Assembly (NCBI GenBank): GCA_002837195.1
Contig: KZ478061.1
Location: 393,081-457,080 of the forward strand
Length of the DNA: 64,000 bases
From: Enterobacterales bacterium CwR94
GTDB lineage: Bacteria; Pseudomonadota; Gammaproteobacteria; Enterobacterales; Enterobacteriaceae
Reading direction: 5' to 3'
Shown here: piece by piece, positions 9,942 through 20,393 of the stretch
Layout of the letters: each line of letters starts with the position of its first letter
Numbering within the stretch: the stretch's first letter is position 1
Notes under the pieces: generated by a model
Databases searched by the model: none
What the model was told of the DNA's origin: nothing
The model's input: the letters and a program-made list of their open reading frames with translations, nothing else
Position numbers and translations under genes: made by a program

Positions 9942-10594
9942 TCGAGCGTGTAGCCTAACCCCCGCAGCGTCACGATGCCGACATTGCTGCCCACCAGTTT
10001 TTTTCGCACCCGGTGCACATAGAGTTCAATGCTTTCCGGGCTGGCCTCATCCGTGAGCGTAAAAGTCTGCTCATACAGATGCTGACGCGAGACCGGTTTG
10101 CCGGGCCGCTGCATCAGCGTCGTGAGAATACTGGTTTCACGCGGCGTCAGAGACAAGGGTTTATCCGCCAGTACGAAGTAGCCCTCGTCATGGAGCACCA
10201 ATTCACCGTAGGTCAGCGCCGCCTGCAACTGACCATGGCGGCGGCGCAGCAACGCGCGGATACGTGCTTCCAGCTCTTCAAGCTCAAAAGGTTTGGTGAG
10301 GTAGTCGTCAGCCCCCTGATTCAGGCCACGCACCCGATCAGCCACGTCTGCGCGTGCTGTCAGCAGCAGCACAGGCAACGTCTGTCCCCGACGGCGCATG
10401 CGGGCCAGTAATTCAAGCCCATTTAACCGCGGCAGTGCGACATCCAGTACCACGACTTCGTAGTGCTCGCTTTGCAACACGTGGTCAGCGGCAATGCCGT
10501 CGGCCACCCAGTCAACAGCGAAACCGGCCTGCGTCAGCGCTTTTTGCAGCCAGCTTGCCAGGTCCACCGTATCTTCCACCAGTAAGAGACGCAT
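9929..10594 (-). CDS. tctD: response regulator TctD (OmpR/PhoB family)
   Basis: The 221-aa regulator has a receiver domain beginning MRLLLVEDT with phosphoacceptor D51 (VVVLDVALPR), the conserved LLLTARAD and the switch lysine in YLTKPFELEEL. A winged-helix DNA-binding domain follows at about residues 125-220 (SLTPRETSILTTLMQRPGKPVSR and ESIELYVHRVRKKL). The ATG at 10594 was chosen because AGGATG lies at good distance upstream; an earlier in-frame ATG would add five residues. In Salmonella TctDE controls tctCBA, and here too it lies divergently next to that operon. Confidence 0.93.
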   Translation of the reverse strand: MRLLLVEDTVDLASWLQKALTQAGFAVDWVADGIAADHVLQSEHYEVVVLDVALPRLNGLELLARMRRRGQTLPVLLLTARADVADRVRGLNQGADDYLTKPFELEELEARIRALLRRRHGQLQAALTYGELVLHDEGYFVLADKPLSLTPRETSILTTLMQRPGKPVSRQHLYEQTFTLTDEASPESIELYVHRVRKKLVGSNVGIVTLRGLGYTLECQP

Positions 10595-10622
10595 ATCACA
10601 TCCTGTCACATTTGTTCCTCAG

Positions 10623-10642
10623 TGAAAGGTAAATGAAAGGTT
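10623..10642. promoter_or_regulatory. direct repeat, candidate TctD-binding site
   Basis: TGAAAGGTA (10623) and TGAAAGGTT (10634) are two near-identical half-sites 11 bp apart, a one-helical-turn tandem repeat of the sort OmpR-family regulators bind as dimers. They lie in the 121-nt gap between tctD and tctC, where a shared control site would be expected. The assignment to TctD is inferred from position. Confidence 0.55.
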
Positions 10643-10715
10643 AAGGATTTAACAATCTGGCAACCGCAAATCGCGGGGAGGTTCACACTCTCACAGAAAT
10701 ATAACGGAGCACCCG

Positions 10716-11696
10716 ATGAAAACAGCGATCCGTACCACGCTAACCTCACTTGCACTGGCCCTGACGGCACCACTTGCCGTCGCCGCCGAGCCCCCGTCGC
10801 GCACCGAATGCATTGCCCCTGCTAAACCCGGCGGGGGCTTTGATCTCACCTGCAAACTGTTGCAAGTTTCCCTGCAAGAAACCGGGCAGATCAGCTCACC
10901 GATGCGTGTGACCTATATGCCAGGTGGCGTGGGGGCCGTGGCCTATAACGCGATTGTGGCCCAGCGTCCAGCGGAAGCCGGCACCGTGGTGGCGTTTTCC
11001 GGTGGATCGTTGCTTAACCTGTCGCAGGGCAAATTTGGTCGCTACAACGTGGATGACGTGAAGTGGCTGGCGGCTGTAGGCACCGATTACGGCATGATTG
11101 CCGTTCGCACCGATGCGCCGTGGAAAAATCTCGGCGAACTGCTGGCGGCCATGAAAAAAGATCCCAACCAGGTGGTGATTGGCGCAGGCGCCTCGATTGG
11201 CAGCCAGGATTGGATGAAAACCGCGTTGCTGGCGCGCGCCGCTGATATCGATCCGCGCAAAATGCGTTATGTCGCCTTTGAAGGCGGTGGCGAGCCAGTC
11301 ACCGCCCTGTTAGGCAACCACATCCAGGTGGTATCCGGCGACATGAGCGAGATGGTCCCGCATCTTGAAGCGGGGAAAATGCGCGTTCTGGCGGTCATGT
11401 CCGATGAACGTCTGCCAGGCCAACTGCGTGAAATCCCCACGGCTAAAGAGCAAGGTTACGACATTACGTGGCCCATTATTCGCGGGTTCTATCTGGGGCC
11501 CAAAGTCAGTGATGCCGACTATCAATGGTGGCAACAGGCGTTCAGCAAGCTGGTGCAGACCCCTGAATTCAAACAGCAACGCGACCTGCGCGGGTTATTT
11601 GAATTCAACCTCAGCGGTGCCGAACTGGACAGCTACGTGAAAAAACAGGTCGCGGAGTACCGTGAACAAGCCAAATCCTTCGGATTGGCCAAATAA
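10716..11696 (+). CDS. tctC: tripartite tricarboxylate transporter, periplasmic binding protein
   Basis: This 326-aa TctC (Bug-family) receptor has a signal peptide at residues 1-24, with cleavage near AVAAEP. It binds citrate or a related tricarboxylate in the periplasm and delivers it to the TctAB membrane complex. Family landmarks are APAKPGGGFDLTCKL, MPGGVGAVAYN and FEGGGEPVTALLGNHIQVVSGDMSE. It is the first gene of tctCBA, with 12 nt to tctB, and divergent from tctDE. Whether the true ligand is citrate, tricarballylate or another acid cannot be settled from sequence. Confidence 0.93.
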   Translation: MKTAIRTTLTSLALALTAPLAVAAEPPSRTECIAPAKPGGGFDLTCKLLQVSLQETGQISSPMRVTYMPGGVGAVAYNAIVAQRPAEAGTVVAFSGGSLLNLSQGKFGRYNVDDVKWLAAVGTDYGMIAVRTDAPWKNLGELLAAMKKDPNQVVIGAGASIGSQDWMKTALLARAADIDPRKMRYVAFEGGGEPVTALLGNHIQVVSGDMSEMVPHLEAGKMRVLAVMSDERLPGQLREIPTAKEQGYDITWPIIRGFYLGPKVSDADYQWWQQAFSKLVQTPEFKQQRDLRGLFEFNLSGAELDSYVKKQVAEYREQAKSFGLAK

Positions 11697-11708
11697 AGGG
11701 GCATGACG

Positions 11709-12140
11709 ATGAGCGACAAATTATTTGCGGTCATCTGGGGACTGTTATGCCTTATCGGGCTGACGATCGCCTGGGGCATTACCTCGGAGTACAGCTATGA
11801 ACCGGTGGGCCCGCGCCCGTTCCCATTAGCAATTATTGGCCTGATGGCGGTCTGCGCTTGCCTGATGCTGATACGTAAACCTGATGACATCCGCTGGCCT
11901 GGCAAAGGTGTTTTGGTTCGCCTGCTACAAATGATGGTCATGTTAATGGCGTATGGCTGGCTGTTTGAAACCCTGGGCTTCCCACTGAGCACCGCGCTTT
12001 TAACCCTGGGCATCGCCATGCTGTTTGGTGCGACCTGGTGGGCAGCAGCGCTGTCGGGGGTCATCAGCGGCGTCAGCCTGTTTTATGCCTTTGATCGCTT
12101 GCTGGATGTCACCCTGCCGCTCGGCAGCGTGTTTAACTAA
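11709..12140 (+). CDS. tctB: tripartite tricarboxylate transporter, small membrane subunit
   Basis: The 143-aa protein has four predicted membrane helices, the expected size and topology for TctB, the small subunit that partners TctA. Start choice: AAAGGGG lies only two bases before the first ATG (11703) but eight before the second (11709, MSDKLFAVIWGLL), so the second is preferred. It sits between tctC and tctA and ends 10 nt before tctA. Confidence 0.9.
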   Translation: MSDKLFAVIWGLLCLIGLTIAWGITSEYSYEPVGPRPFPLAIIGLMAVCACLMLIRKPDDIRWPGKGVLVRLLQMMVMLMAYGWLFETLGFPLSTALLTLGIAMLFGATWWAAALSGVISGVSLFYAFDRLLDVTLPLGSVFN

Positions 12141-12150
12141 GGAAAGCACC

Positions 12151-13665
12151 ATGGAAACCTGGAATTTTTTAATGCAAGGCTTCAGCGTCGCGCTGACGCC
12201 CTCCAACTTACTGATTGCCCTGATCGGATGTTTTATTGGCACCATTGTGGGGCTGCTGCCGGGCCTTGGCCCAATTAATGGCGTGGCCATCCTGATGCCG
12301 TTGGCTTTTGCCCTGCATCTCCCTGCGGAATCAGCGCTGATCCTGCTGGCAACGGTGTACATCGGCTGTGAATATGGCGGGCGGATTTCGTCCATTTTAT
12401 TAAATGTCCCTGGCGATGCGGGGGCCATCATGACCGCGCTGGATGGTTACCCGATGGCGAAACAGGGGCGTGCGGGCGTGGCGCTGTCCATTTCGGCAGT
12501 CAGTTCGTTCGTCGGTTCCACCATTGCTATCACAGGTATTATTTTGTTCGCGCCCTTGCTGGCAAGTTGGTCGCTGGCGTTTGGCCCGGCAGAGTATTTC
12601 GCCCTGATGGTCTTCGCCCTCGCCTGCCTCGGCGGCATGATGGGCAAAAACCCGGTGAAATCCATTATGGCAGCACTGATAGGCCTGGGGATGGCCACCG
12701 TGGGCGTAGATGACAACACCGGCGTGTATCGCTTTACCTTCGACAGCGTACATTTATCAGACGGTATTCAATTTGTGGTTGTCGTGATTGGTTTGTTCTC
12801 GGTGAGTGAAATTTTGCTGATGCTGGAATCCACCAGCGGCGGGCAAAAAGCGGTACGCGCCAGCGGACGCATGATGTTTAACCTGAAAGAGGGGGCCAGT
12901 TGTATCGCCACGACGTTGCGATCTTCATTCCTCGGCTTCTTTGTCGGCGTATTGCCGGGCGCGGGCGCAACGATTGCCAGCGCGATGGCCTACATGAGTG
13001 AGAAAAAAATCACCGGCAGTGAAGAATTTGGTAAAGGGGATATTCGCGGGGTTGCCGCGCCAGAAGCCGCCAATAATGCATCCGCCTGTGGCTCGTTTAT
13101 TCCCATGTTAACGCTGGGTGTGCCCGGCTCTGGCACCACGGCCGTGATGATGGGCGCGTTAACGCTTTACAACATCACGCCAGGCCCGGCGATGTTTACC
13201 GAACAACCCGATATTGTCTGGGGCCTGATTGCCGCCTTGTTAATCGGCAACGTCATGTTGCTGATAATGAACCTGCCGCTGATCAACCTGTTTGCGCGCA
13301 TGCTCACCATTCCCATGTGGATTCTGGTACCGGCTATCGCGTCGATCTCCGCCGTGGGCGTGTATGCGGTACACAGTACAACCTTCGATTTACTGCTGAT
13401 GGTGGGATTAGGCATTTTCGGCTATATCCTGCGCAAAATGGATTTCCCAATGTCGCCATTAATCCTCGGTTTTGTATTGGGTGAACTGCTGGAACAGAAT
13501 CTGCGTCGTGCGTTATCCATCAGTAACGGAGATTTGCATATTCTGTGGGGCAGTGCCATCAGCCAGGTCTTACTGGTGCTGGCGGTCCTGGTGCTGGTGG
13601 GGCCGGTAATATGGAAACACTGGCGCCGTAAACAACGCCGCTCGTTGGCCCAGCAAGGCGAATAA
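12151..13665 (+). CDS. tctA: tripartite tricarboxylate transporter, large permease subunit
   Basis: This 504-aa integral membrane protein has about twelve helices and the TctA hallmarks [22 protein letters not shown] in the first half and [16 protein letters not shown] in the second, the duplicated glycine/proline-rich re-entrant motif of the family. It forms the cation-coupled channel for the tricarboxylate taken from TctC. The start [11 protein letters not shown] follows AAGGAAAG and matches the usual family length. It is the last gene of tctCBA; a GC hairpin without a T-run (AGCCGC/GCGGCT, 13672-13689) follows. Confidence 0.95.
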   Translation: METWNFLMQGFSVALTPSNLLIALIGCFIGTIVGLLPGLGPINGVAILMPLAFALHLPAESALILLATVYIGCEYGGRISSILLNVPGDAGAIMTALDGYPMAKQGRAGVALSISAVSSFVGSTIAITGIILFAPLLASWSLAFGPAEYFALMVFALACLGGMMGKNPVKSIMAALIGLGMATVGVDDNTGVYRFTFDSVHLSDGIQFVVVVIGLFSVSEILLMLESTSGGQKAVRASGRMMFNLKEGASCIATTLRSSFLGFFVGVLPGAGATIASAMAYMSEKKITGSEEFGKGDIRGVAAPEAANNASACGSFIPMLTLGVPGSGTTAVMMGALTLYNITPGPAMFTEQPDIVWGLIAALLIGNVMLLIMNLPLINLFARMLTIPMWILVPAIASISAVGVYAVHSTTFDLLLMVGLGIFGYILRKMDFPMSPLILGFVLGELLEQNLRRALSISNGDLHILWGSAISQVLLVLAVLVLVGPVIWKHWRRKQRRSLAQQGE

Positions 13666-13767
13666 ATTTTTAGCCGCAGGGACGCGGCTTGCATAGGCAT
13701 CGCATCGCGGTTTTGTTACCATTAGCGACCCTTTTTTCCCGGCGGCTAAAACGACAAGGAATCCGCG

Positions 13768-14808
13768 ATGCAACCTCTTAGTGGACCCGGCACGCCCATC
13801 AGTGGCGAACAACGCCCAATTGTCGATCTGAAACCCGGTGGCCCGCGCCCAGCCCCCGGCGAGCAACCCCTTTCGCCGGCTCAACGCACCACGCTTGAGC
13901 GACTGATCCTGCGCATTACCGCATTGAGTACGTTAAAAGGCCCGGAGCTGTGGGCAGGTATTCGTCATGAGGCGGGAGTCAAAAATGACGCCGAGCTGTT
14001 ATCTCGCCATTTTCCTGCCGCTGAAAAGTTCCTGACGACACGCTTAGCGCAGGTGCAAAATACGCATGCCACACGCCAGTTGCTTCAGCAACTGACGGAT
14101 CTGCTGCCTCAGGGAAATAATCGCCAGGCGGTCAGTGATTTTATCCGCCAGCAATTTGGGCACACGGTGCTGAGCTCGCTGAGCCAGGATCAACTGCGTC
14201 AGGTGCTGACCATGTTGCAAAATGGACAGATGACCATTCCACAGCCGCAGCAAACCCAGCCGTCAGACCGCTCGTTGCTGCCCGCTGAGCACCACCAGTT
14301 GAACCAGCAAATCGCCCGTCTGGCGGCGGCTACCGGTGAACAACCCGCCACTATCTGGCGTGAGGCGCTGAAACTGGTGCAACTGAAACCGGGCGATCCG
14401 GTTCCTGCCCGCCACTTCACCCTGCTCACGCAGTATTTGCAGGTGCGTCAGACGTTGAGTCAACATCAGGCACCCACATTGCAATTACTGGAGACAGCAC
14501 TGAAACAACCTCTGGATCGTCAGGAGCAGCGCGCGCTGGAAGAGTACAGCCAACAACGTTTCCAGGCCACACCGACCACGGTGCTGACCGCCGCACAAGC
14601 GCAAGATTTGCTGAACTTCGTGTTTGCGCGCCGCGCGGAGCGCCTGCGTGAAGAACGACTGGCAGCCAATGAGATCGATCCGCAGCCCATCTGGTATCCG
14701 TTTGGCCCGAATCTGCCGAGTTTTTTACAGCCACTCAACAACCGACCAGCGCTCACGGTCTGCGGTGCGCTGGTGGTAGTTATCTTTTTATTGTGGGTCT
14801 TTCTCTGA
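13768..14808 (+). CDS. flk: flagellar regulator Flk (RflH)
   Basis: The 346-aa protein is homologous to E. coli/Salmonella Flk, which prevents premature secretion of late flagellar substrates and thereby couples ring assembly to FlgM export. It has a soluble cytoplasmic N-terminal region (LSRHFPAAEKFL, GNNRQAVSDFIRQQFG, SLLPAEHH) and a single C-terminal membrane anchor of about 18 residues near 327-345, just before the C-terminus. Length is slightly above the 331 aa of E. coli. An AAGGA site precedes the ATG. It ends back-to-back with the rhodanese gene. Confidence 0.9.
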   Translation: MQPLSGPGTPISGEQRPIVDLKPGGPRPAPGEQPLSPAQRTTLERLILRITALSTLKGPELWAGIRHEAGVKNDAELLSRHFPAAEKFLTTRLAQVQNTHATRQLLQQLTDLLPQGNNRQAVSDFIRQQFGHTVLSSLSQDQLRQVLTMLQNGQMTIPQPQQTQPSDRSLLPAEHHQLNQQIARLAAATGEQPATIWREALKLVQLKPGDPVPARHFTLLTQYLQVRQTLSQHQAPTLQLLETALKQPLDRQEQRALEEYSQQRFQATPTTVLTAAQAQDLLNFVFARRAERLREERLAANEIDPQPIWYPFGPNLPSFLQPLNNRPALTVCGALVVVIFLLWVFL

Positions 14809-15261
14809 TCAGCAACCACATTCCGTAGCGACGTGATGCGTGGGCCATGTGCCTGGCGCATCACCGCTGATCACCGGATGCTGATCGCGCAGCCAGAAGT
14901 CCAGTCCACCGATTAACTCTTTCACCCGCAGCCCCGCACTGGCCAATTTGTACGCGCCTTTGGTAGAGCCGTTACAGCCAATACCGTCACAGTAGGTCAC
15001 ATAAACGATATCGCGATCCCATTCCGCCAGCGTGTCGGCGTTCATCAAACGGTGGGGAAAACTGATAGCCCCTGGAATATGCGCGGCCGCGTATTGCGCT
15101 GCGGAACGGGTATCAACCACCACAATCTGCGTCACACCCTGTTGGATATCGACGGCCAAATCCCAGGCATCGGCATAATGTGCCAATTTATCGGCGAGCC
15201 AGCGCGCACTTTGGCTGGCATCGGGCGGAGGAAACTGCAATACAGCAGATTGAAGGGTCAT
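14809..15261 (-). CDS. rhodanese-like domain protein
   Basis: This 150-aa single-domain rhodanese has the CH2A motif VVVDTRSAAQYAAAHIPGAISFPH and an active-site loop beginning at C91 (YCDGIGCNGS). A C-terminal ATECGC adds two cysteines at 148 and 150. Rhodaneses carry persulfide on the catalytic cysteine for sulfur transfer. The stop codons of flk and this gene abut exactly in TGATCA. The physiological substrate is unknown. Confidence 0.82.
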   Translation of the reverse strand: MTLQSAVLQFPPPDASQSARWLADKLAHYADAWDLAVDIQQGVTQIVVVDTRSAAQYAAAHIPGAISFPHRLMNADTLAEWDRDIVYVTYCDGIGCNGSTKGAYKLASAGLRVKELIGGLDFWLRDQHPVISGDAPGTWPTHHVATECGC

Positions 15262-15325
15262 CGCGGGCTCCTGTTAAGCGTAGGTAGTCCCTATTTACCG
15301 CATGAATTCCCGCATAACGCAATCA

Positions 15326-16501
15326 CTACTGTCGGCGCATAAAGCCCAGCGTCATGAACAAGCCCACGACGGCGCAGGCGGCACCGGCAAAAAACACCGA
15401 GTCATAGCCGTGCGAGCTGGCCAAAATACCGGTTAATGGGCCACTCAGGCCGTAAGCGATGTCCTGAAACGCAGCGTAGCCGCCCAATGCCGTGCCCCGT
15501 ACCTGTGGAGGCACTCGCTTCACCACTTCAACGCCCAGCGCAGGGAAAATCAGGGAACATCCGCTACCGGTCAATGCCGCCCCCAGCAGCGCCATGCTGG
15601 CAGTGGTGGCAAAGCCCAGCAGCAGTAAGCCTGCAATTTCAATCACAAAGGAGGCCAACGCTACGCGCACGCCGCCGTAACGGTCGGGCATCCAACCAAA
15701 CAGCACGCGCATGGCAACAAACGCCAGGCCAAATGCCGAGAGCGCAAAACCCGCATTCCCCCACATCTGCGCACTGAAATAGAGCGAGACAAACGTGCCT
15801 ATCACTGCAAAGCCGACGCCCTGAAGTGCCAGCCCCATGCCGGGCTGCCAGATTTTCGCGACCACAGAAAGCAGTGAAGGACGATCCCCCGCGTGCGGGG
15901 TCACCGGTTTCACCGTGGCATTAGACAGAAAACCGATCACGGGCAACAGCACAGTCGAGACACCCAGTGCAACAAATCCCCAGTGGCTGTGTAGCAGTAG
16001 CCCCAGCGGTGCGCCTGCGGCCAATGCGCCATAAATAGCCATGCCATTCCATGACATCACTTTCCCCGAACGGTGCGGCCCAACCAGGCCCATCCCCCAG
16101 GTCAAACTACCGGTCAGTAGCTGGCTCTCACCAAATCCCAGAATTAAACGCCCCACTACCAACAAGGCAAATTTCGCCATCACCGGTACAGGCAACACTG
16201 CAGCCAGCAGGTACGCCACCCCCGCCAGTGAACAGGCCATCATTCCTTGCAACGTTGAGCGTTTTGCGCCCTGCTGATCCGCAAGGCGTCCGGCATAGCT
16301 GCGGGTCAGTACCGTCGCTAAGAACTGAATACCTACGGCGATCCCCACCATAACGTTATTCAAACCGAGTTCATGGTGCACCCACAGTGGGATAACCGGC
16401 AGTGGCAATCCCACCGTCATGTAACTCAGGAATACGGCAAACACGATACGCGCCAGCGAACGGGTTTCATTCGGCGCAGAAGAGGGGGTCATCGCAGACA
16501 T
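15326..16501 (-). CDS. yfcJ: MFS transporter YfcJ
   Basis: The 391-aa protein has twelve predicted membrane segments and the MFS motif A-like loop [16 protein letters not shown] after helix 2. It matches E. coli YfcJ (392 aa) in length, and its place upstream of fabB is conserved. YfcJ belongs to the drug-resistance/arabinose-efflux MFS group and its substrate is not established. It lies on the same strand as fabB, 153 nt beyond the fabB stop, with a terminator-like hairpin between them. Confidence 0.88.
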   Translation of the reverse strand: MSAMTPSSAPNETRSLARIVFAVFLSYMTVGLPLPVIPLWVHHELGLNNVMVGIAVGIQFLATVLTRSYAGRLADQQGAKRSTLQGMMACSLAGVAYLLAAVLPVPVMAKFALLVVGRLILGFGESQLLTGSLTWGMGLVGPHRSGKVMSWNGMAIYGALAAGAPLGLLLHSHWGFVALGVSTVLLPVIGFLSNATVKPVTPHAGDRPSLLSVVAKIWQPGMGLALQGVGFAVIGTFVSLYFSAQMWGNAGFALSAFGLAFVAMRVLFGWMPDRYGGVRVALASFVIEIAGLLLLGFATTASMALLGAALTGSGCSLIFPALGVEVVKRVPPQVRGTALGGYAAFQDIAYGLSGPLTGILASSHGYDSVFFAGAACAVVGLFMTLGFMRRQ

Positions 16502-16620
16502 ACGTCACGCTGCTCCTTGATGGACGTTGTGCTGAAGCATCAACTTCTACAGAAGTGCTGGAGTCTGGCGAGATTGTCAGAAGTTGTCAATTGGGGAAAA
16601 TGCGGGGAATCCATCAATAT

Positions 16621-16646
16621 GCCTCCCCTACAAACCGAGGGGAGGC
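16621..16646 (-). terminator. terminator downstream of fabB
   Basis: GCCTCCCCT and AGGGGAGGC form a perfect 9-bp GC-rich stem with an 8-nt loop starting 9 nt after the fabB stop. The following minus-strand sequence (ATATTGATGG) has only a weak U-rich character. Confidence 0.6.
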
Positions 16647-16654
16647 AACGGTTT

Positions 16655-17872
16655 TTACGCCAGTTTACGCATTACCAGCGTGGCATTCGTCCCACCAAAA
16701 CCAAAGCTGTTGGACATCACTGTCGTCAGCTTGCGCTCGGTAGGTTGAGTGATAATGTTCATGCCTTTGGCCGCTTCATCCAACTCGTCAACGTTAATGC
16801 TTGGCGCGATAAATCCGTGCTCCAGCATCAGCAGTGAGTAGATGGCTTCCTGCACACCTGCGGCCCCCAGAGAGTGACCGGTCATGGCTTTGGTGGCGGA
16901 GATAGCTGGCGTGTTGTCACCAAACACTTCGCGAATAGCGCCCAGTTCTTTGACATCACCCACTGGCGTCGAGGTGCCGTGGCTGTTCAGGTAGTCGATC
17001 GGGGTATCCAGGCCGTGCATCGCCATCTTCATGCAGCGTGCGGCACCTTCACCTGAAGGTGCAACCATGTCGGCACCGTCAGAGGTTGCGCCGTAACCGA
17101 CGATTTCAGCATAAATGTGTGCACCACGCGCCAGTGCGTGTTCCAGCTCTTCCACCACGATCATGCCGCCGCCGCCTGCGATAACAAACCCATCGCGGTT
17201 TGCATCATAGGTACGTGAGGCTTTTTCTGGGGTTTCATTGTACTTGGTCGACAAAGCACCCATCGCATCAAACTCACAGGACATTTCCCAGCACAGCTCT
17301 TCGCCGCCGCCAGCAAAAACAATGTCCTGCTTGCCGAGTTGAATTTGCTCTACCGCGTTACCGATACAGTGGGCAGAGGTAGCACACGCAGAGCTGATGG
17401 AGTAGTTGACACCGTGGATCTTAAAGGGAGTCGCGAGACAGGCTGAAACACCCGATGCCATCGCTTTGGTCACCACATAAGGCCCCACGGCTTTCAGGCC
17501 ACGTGGGCTGCGCATCGCATCCGCACCGAAGACCTGGAATTTTGGAGAACCGCCGCCAGAACCTGCAATCAGGCCCACGCGCGGATTATTTTGATATTGT
17601 TCGTCTGTCAGACCAGAGTCTTTAATCGCTTCTTCCATGGAGAGATAGGCATAAATCGACGCGTCACTCATAAAGCGAACGATTTTACGGTCAATCAGAC
17701 CGGTGGTGTCGAGCTTAACGTTGCCCCAGACGTGACTACGCATGCCGGAATCCTTCAGCTCCTGAGAGAAAGTAATTCCTGAGCGACCCTCACGCAGAGA
17801 AGCCAGTACTTCCTCTTGGTTGTTACCGATGCTGGATACGATTCCCAAGCCAGTAATCACTGCACGTTTCAT
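16655..17872 (-). CDS. fabB: beta-ketoacyl-ACP synthase I
   Basis: This 405-aa KAS I condenses malonyl-ACP with acyl-ACP and is required for unsaturated fatty acid synthesis in enterobacteria. The catalytic triad is complete: C163 in [12 protein letters not shown]298 in [12 protein letters not shown] and H333 in [10 protein letters not shown], numbered exactly as in E. coli. It is divergent from mnmC; the shared 172-nt gap contains a FabR-like palindrome, fitting control by unsaturated acyl thioesters. Confidence 0.98.
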   Translation of the reverse strand: MKRAVITGLGIVSSIGNNQEEVLASLREGRSGITFSQELKDSGMRSHVWGNVKLDTTGLIDRKIVRFMSDASIYAYLSMEEAIKDSGLTDEQYQNNPRVGLIAGSGGGSPKFQVFGADAMRSPRGLKAVGPYVVTKAMASGVSACLATPFKIHGVNYSISSACATSAHCIGNAVEQIQLGKQDIVFAGGGEELCWEMSCEFDAMGALSTKYNETPEKASRTYDANRDGFVIAGGGGMIVVEELEHALARGAHIYAEIVGYGATSDGADMVAPSGEGAARCMKMAMHGLDTPIDYLNSHGTSTPVGDVKELGAIREVFGDNTPAISATKAMTGHSLGAAGVQEAIYSLLMLEHGFIAPSINVDELDEAAKGMNIITQPTERKLTTVMSNSFGFGGTNATLVMRKLA

Positions 17873-17933
17873 TCAAACCCCTTCCACTTCATTATCAGGA
17901 TCATAGCCCTGGTCAATTTGAGAGGACAGCCTA

Positions 17934-17949
17934 GCTTACACTTGTAAGC
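17934..17949. promoter_or_regulatory. candidate FabR operator upstream of fabB
   Basis: GCTTACA-CT-TGTAAGC is a perfect 7-bp inverted repeat 62 nt upstream of the fabB start. It resembles the known FabR box (AGCGTACA...TGTACGCT type) that represses fabB and fabA in E. coli. A partial FadR-like half-site (CCTGGTCAATTTGA, around 17908-17921) lies closer to the gene. Confidence 0.6.
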
Positions 17950-18044
17950 CGAACAAGTCCGATCAGCGACTAACTTTTGTAAATTTGCGTCACGTCACCC
18001 TCAGCGCTAAAATCGCGCCACTCCCTGAATTATGAGCCATTCCT

Positions 18045-20045
18045 TTGAAAGCACCTGCCGTGGAACATGCGACCTTGCGTTGGAACGAACAGGGTACACC
18101 TGTTTCCCGAGTGTTCGATGACGTCTACTTTTCCAACCAGAACGGACTGGCAGAAACGCGCTATGTGTTTCTGGGCGGCAATGACATCCCTGCTCGCTTT
18201 ATCACGCACGACCGCAGTCTGTTTATCGTGGCAGAGACAGGGTTTGGCACCGGCCTTAATTTTCTGGCACTGTGGCAAGCCTTTCACGCTTTTCGCCAGC
18301 AAAATCCCTGTCACGCCCTCACGCGCCTGCACTTTATCAGTACCGAAAAATTCCCACTGAATCGTGACGACCTGCGTGCCGCCCATGCACATTGGCCCGA
18401 ACTGGCAGCCTTTGCCGAGCCGCTGCAACAACAGTGGCCTGAAGCGCTCCCCGGCTGCCACCGTCTGCTGTTTAATGCAGGTGAAGTGACTCTCGATCTT
18501 TGGTTTGGCGATATTAACGCCCTAATTCACACTTTTGATGACAGCCTGCATCGACAGGTAGATGCCTGGTTTTTAGACGGCTTCGCGCCAGCCAAAAATC
18601 CTGATATGTGGACGCCAGCTCTGTTTACAAAAATGGCGATGATGGCGCGTCCCGGCGGGACACTTGCCACCTTTACGGCGGCAGGGTTTGTACGGCGAGG
18701 ATTGCAGGAAGCCGGTTTTACTCTGCAAAAACGCAAAGGCTTTGGCCCAAAACGCGAAATGCTGACTGGCGCACTCCAGACAGCACCGGCACTGCCTGCC
18801 AGCGCGCCCTGGTATGCGCGCCCCGCCGCGCAAAGCGACGACATCGCCCTCATCGGTGGCGGTATTGCCAGCGCGTGTCTGGCGTTGGCTCTGCTGCGAC
18901 GGGGGAAAAAGGTCACCCTGTACTGCGCCGATGAACAAGGCGCGCAAGGGGCTTCCGGCAATCGCCAGGGGGCGCTATATCCGTTGCTAAACCAACACGA
19001 TCCCGCGCTGGCGGCCTTTTTTCCGCACGCTTTTACCTTTGCTCGCCGCGTGTATGACGCCCTGCCCTTCACTTTTGCACATGACTGGTGCGGCGTGACA
19101 CAGTTGGGTTGGGATGAGAAAAGCGCGCACAAAATTGAACAGATGCTGGCGATGGATTTGCCCACGGCCATTGCTGCCCCGCAAAATGCCGAGCAGGCCA
19201 GCCAACTGGCAGGCGTAGAAACCCTGTTTGGCGGGATTCATTATCCATTGGGCGGTTGGCTCTCTCCGGCAGACACCGTGCCAAAACTACTGCAAATGGC
19301 AGAACAGCAAGGCTTGTCTATCCATTGGCAACACACCCTCCAGCAGTTGGAGCCGCAGGGCGATGGCTGGCATCTGCACTTTCGTGACCAACCATCGGCG
19401 CAACACCGCACGGTGGTGCTGGCCAACGGGCACACGATTGCTGACTTCACGCAAAGTGAAAAACTCCCGGTGTATGCCGTCGGCGGTCAGGTCAGCCATA
19501 TTCCTACCACCCGCGCGTTAAGTGCCCTGAAGCAGGTATTGTGCTACGAAGGCTATTTAACGCCGGTCAGCCCACAGCAGGGGACGCATTGCATTGGCGC
19601 CAGCTATCGGCGCGGTGATACCGCAACGGATTATCGCACCGCCGATCAACAACAAAACCGTCAACGCTTGCTGGATTGTTTGCCGGGTGCCGCCTGGATC
19701 GAAGACGTTGATATCAGCGCAGAAGAAGCGCGCGTAGGCGTTCGCTGCGCAAGCCGCGACCATGTTCCCATGGCAGGTGCGCTGCCCGATTACGCGCAAA
19801 CCCTGGCGGTATATCACGATCTTCATCGGCAGTCAGAGGATGCAGCAACCGCGCCGGTCTGGCCTGGGCTGTTTGTGATGGGAGCATTGGGTTCACGCGG
19901 ATTATGCAGCGCGCCACTGACCGCTGAAGTGCTGGCAGCCCAGTTGTGCGCAGAGCCACAACCGTTAGACCGCGAGACATTAGCGGCCTTTAATCCTAAT
20001 CGCTACTGGGTGCGAAAACTGCTGAAGGGAAAAGCGGTCAAATAA
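18045..20045 (+). CDS. mnmC: bifunctional tRNA (mnm5s2U34) methyltransferase / FAD oxidoreductase
   Basis: The 666-aa fusion enzyme performs the last two steps of 5-methylaminomethyl-2-thiouridine formation at wobble U34. The C-terminal FAD domain ([18 protein letters not shown] near residue 266) removes the carboxymethyl group; the N-terminal SAM domain ([17 protein letters not shown], and [15 protein letters not shown] with the catalytic Asp) methylates the amine. The start is TTG: from it, 22 residues reach the conserved GTPVSR, exactly as in E. coli MnmC. The nearby ATG at 18032 is out of frame. Divergent from fabB. Confidence 0.95.
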   Translation: MKAPAVEHATLRWNEQGTPVSRVFDDVYFSNQNGLAETRYVFLGGNDIPARFITHDRSLFIVAETGFGTGLNFLALWQAFHAFRQQNPCHALTRLHFISTEKFPLNRDDLRAAHAHWPELAAFAEPLQQQWPEALPGCHRLLFNAGEVTLDLWFGDINALIHTFDDSLHRQVDAWFLDGFAPAKNPDMWTPALFTKMAMMARPGGTLATFTAAGFVRRGLQEAGFTLQKRKGFGPKREMLTGALQTAPALPASAPWYARPAAQSDDIALIGGGIASACLALALLRRGKKVTLYCADEQGAQGASGNRQGALYPLLNQHDPALAAFFPHAFTFARRVYDALPFTFAHDWCGVTQLGWDEKSAHKIEQMLAMDLPTAIAAPQNAEQASQLAGVETLFGGIHYPLGGWLSPADTVPKLLQMAEQQGLSIHWQHTLQQLEPQGDGWHLHFRDQPSAQHRTVVLANGHTIADFTQSEKLPVYAVGGQVSHIPTTRALSALKQVLCYEGYLTPVSPQQGTHCIGASYRRGDTATDYRTADQQQNRQRLLDCLPGAAWIEDVDISAEEARVGVRCASRDHVPMAGALPDYAQTLAVYHDLHRQSEDAATAPVWPGLFVMGALGSRGLCSAPLTAEVLAAQLCAEPQPLDRETLAAFNPNRYWVRKLLKGKAVK

Positions 20046-20048
20046 GTA

Positions 20049-20070
20049 GTGGGCACCCGCAGGTGCCCAC
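20049..20070. terminator. bidirectional hairpin between mnmC and yfcL
   Basis: GTGGGCACC/GGTGCCCAC is a perfect 9-bp stem with a CGCA loop, located in the 32-nt gap between two convergent genes. No long T-run follows on either strand. Confidence 0.6.
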
Positions 20071-20077
20071 CGGAACA

Positions 20078-20359
20078 TCAGGAGGCGTTTCTGGCCTGCA
20101 TCCACAGGTTGTCCCACATCCCCACCACCAATTGCTGATCGCGAGGTGACAGTTCACCTGCGCGGATAGCGTTTTCCAGGCTGTGCAGGACCTGCGCCTG
20201 TAACGCATCGGGCGTATGCTCACCGCTGTGTTCCAGTTCGGCCACCGCCAGCGTTAAATGTCCGCGCAGATAGCCACTGGCAAACAGCTCATCATCGCTC
20301 GCGTGTTCCACCATCGCATCAATCAAGCCCAGAATTCGCGATTCAAACTCAACAATCAT
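20078..20359 (-). CDS. yfcL: YfcL family protein
   Basis: The 93-aa protein matches E. coli YfcL along its length; conserved blocks are [42 protein letters not shown] and [12 protein letters not shown]. It has no membrane segment or signal peptide. Its function is unknown. It lies downstream of epmC on the same strand (34 nt gap), so the two may be cotranscribed, as in E. coli. Confidence 0.9.
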   Translation of the reverse strand: MIVEFESRILGLIDAMVEHASDDELFASGYLRGHLTLAVAELEHSGEHTPDALQAQVLHSLENAIRAGELSPRDQQLVVGMWDNLWMQARNAS

Positions 20360-20393
20360 TGTCCTTCCTCATTTATAGATCCACTACCGTGAA

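Noticed and set aside
12000..12431. 143-aa minus-strand ORF opposite tctB/tctA
   Set aside because: Antisense to two well supported transporter genes and without a start signal.
18527..19171. 214-aa minus-strand ORF opposite mnmC
   Set aside because: Antisense shadow of the mnmC coding frame; no similarity to any family that I recognise.
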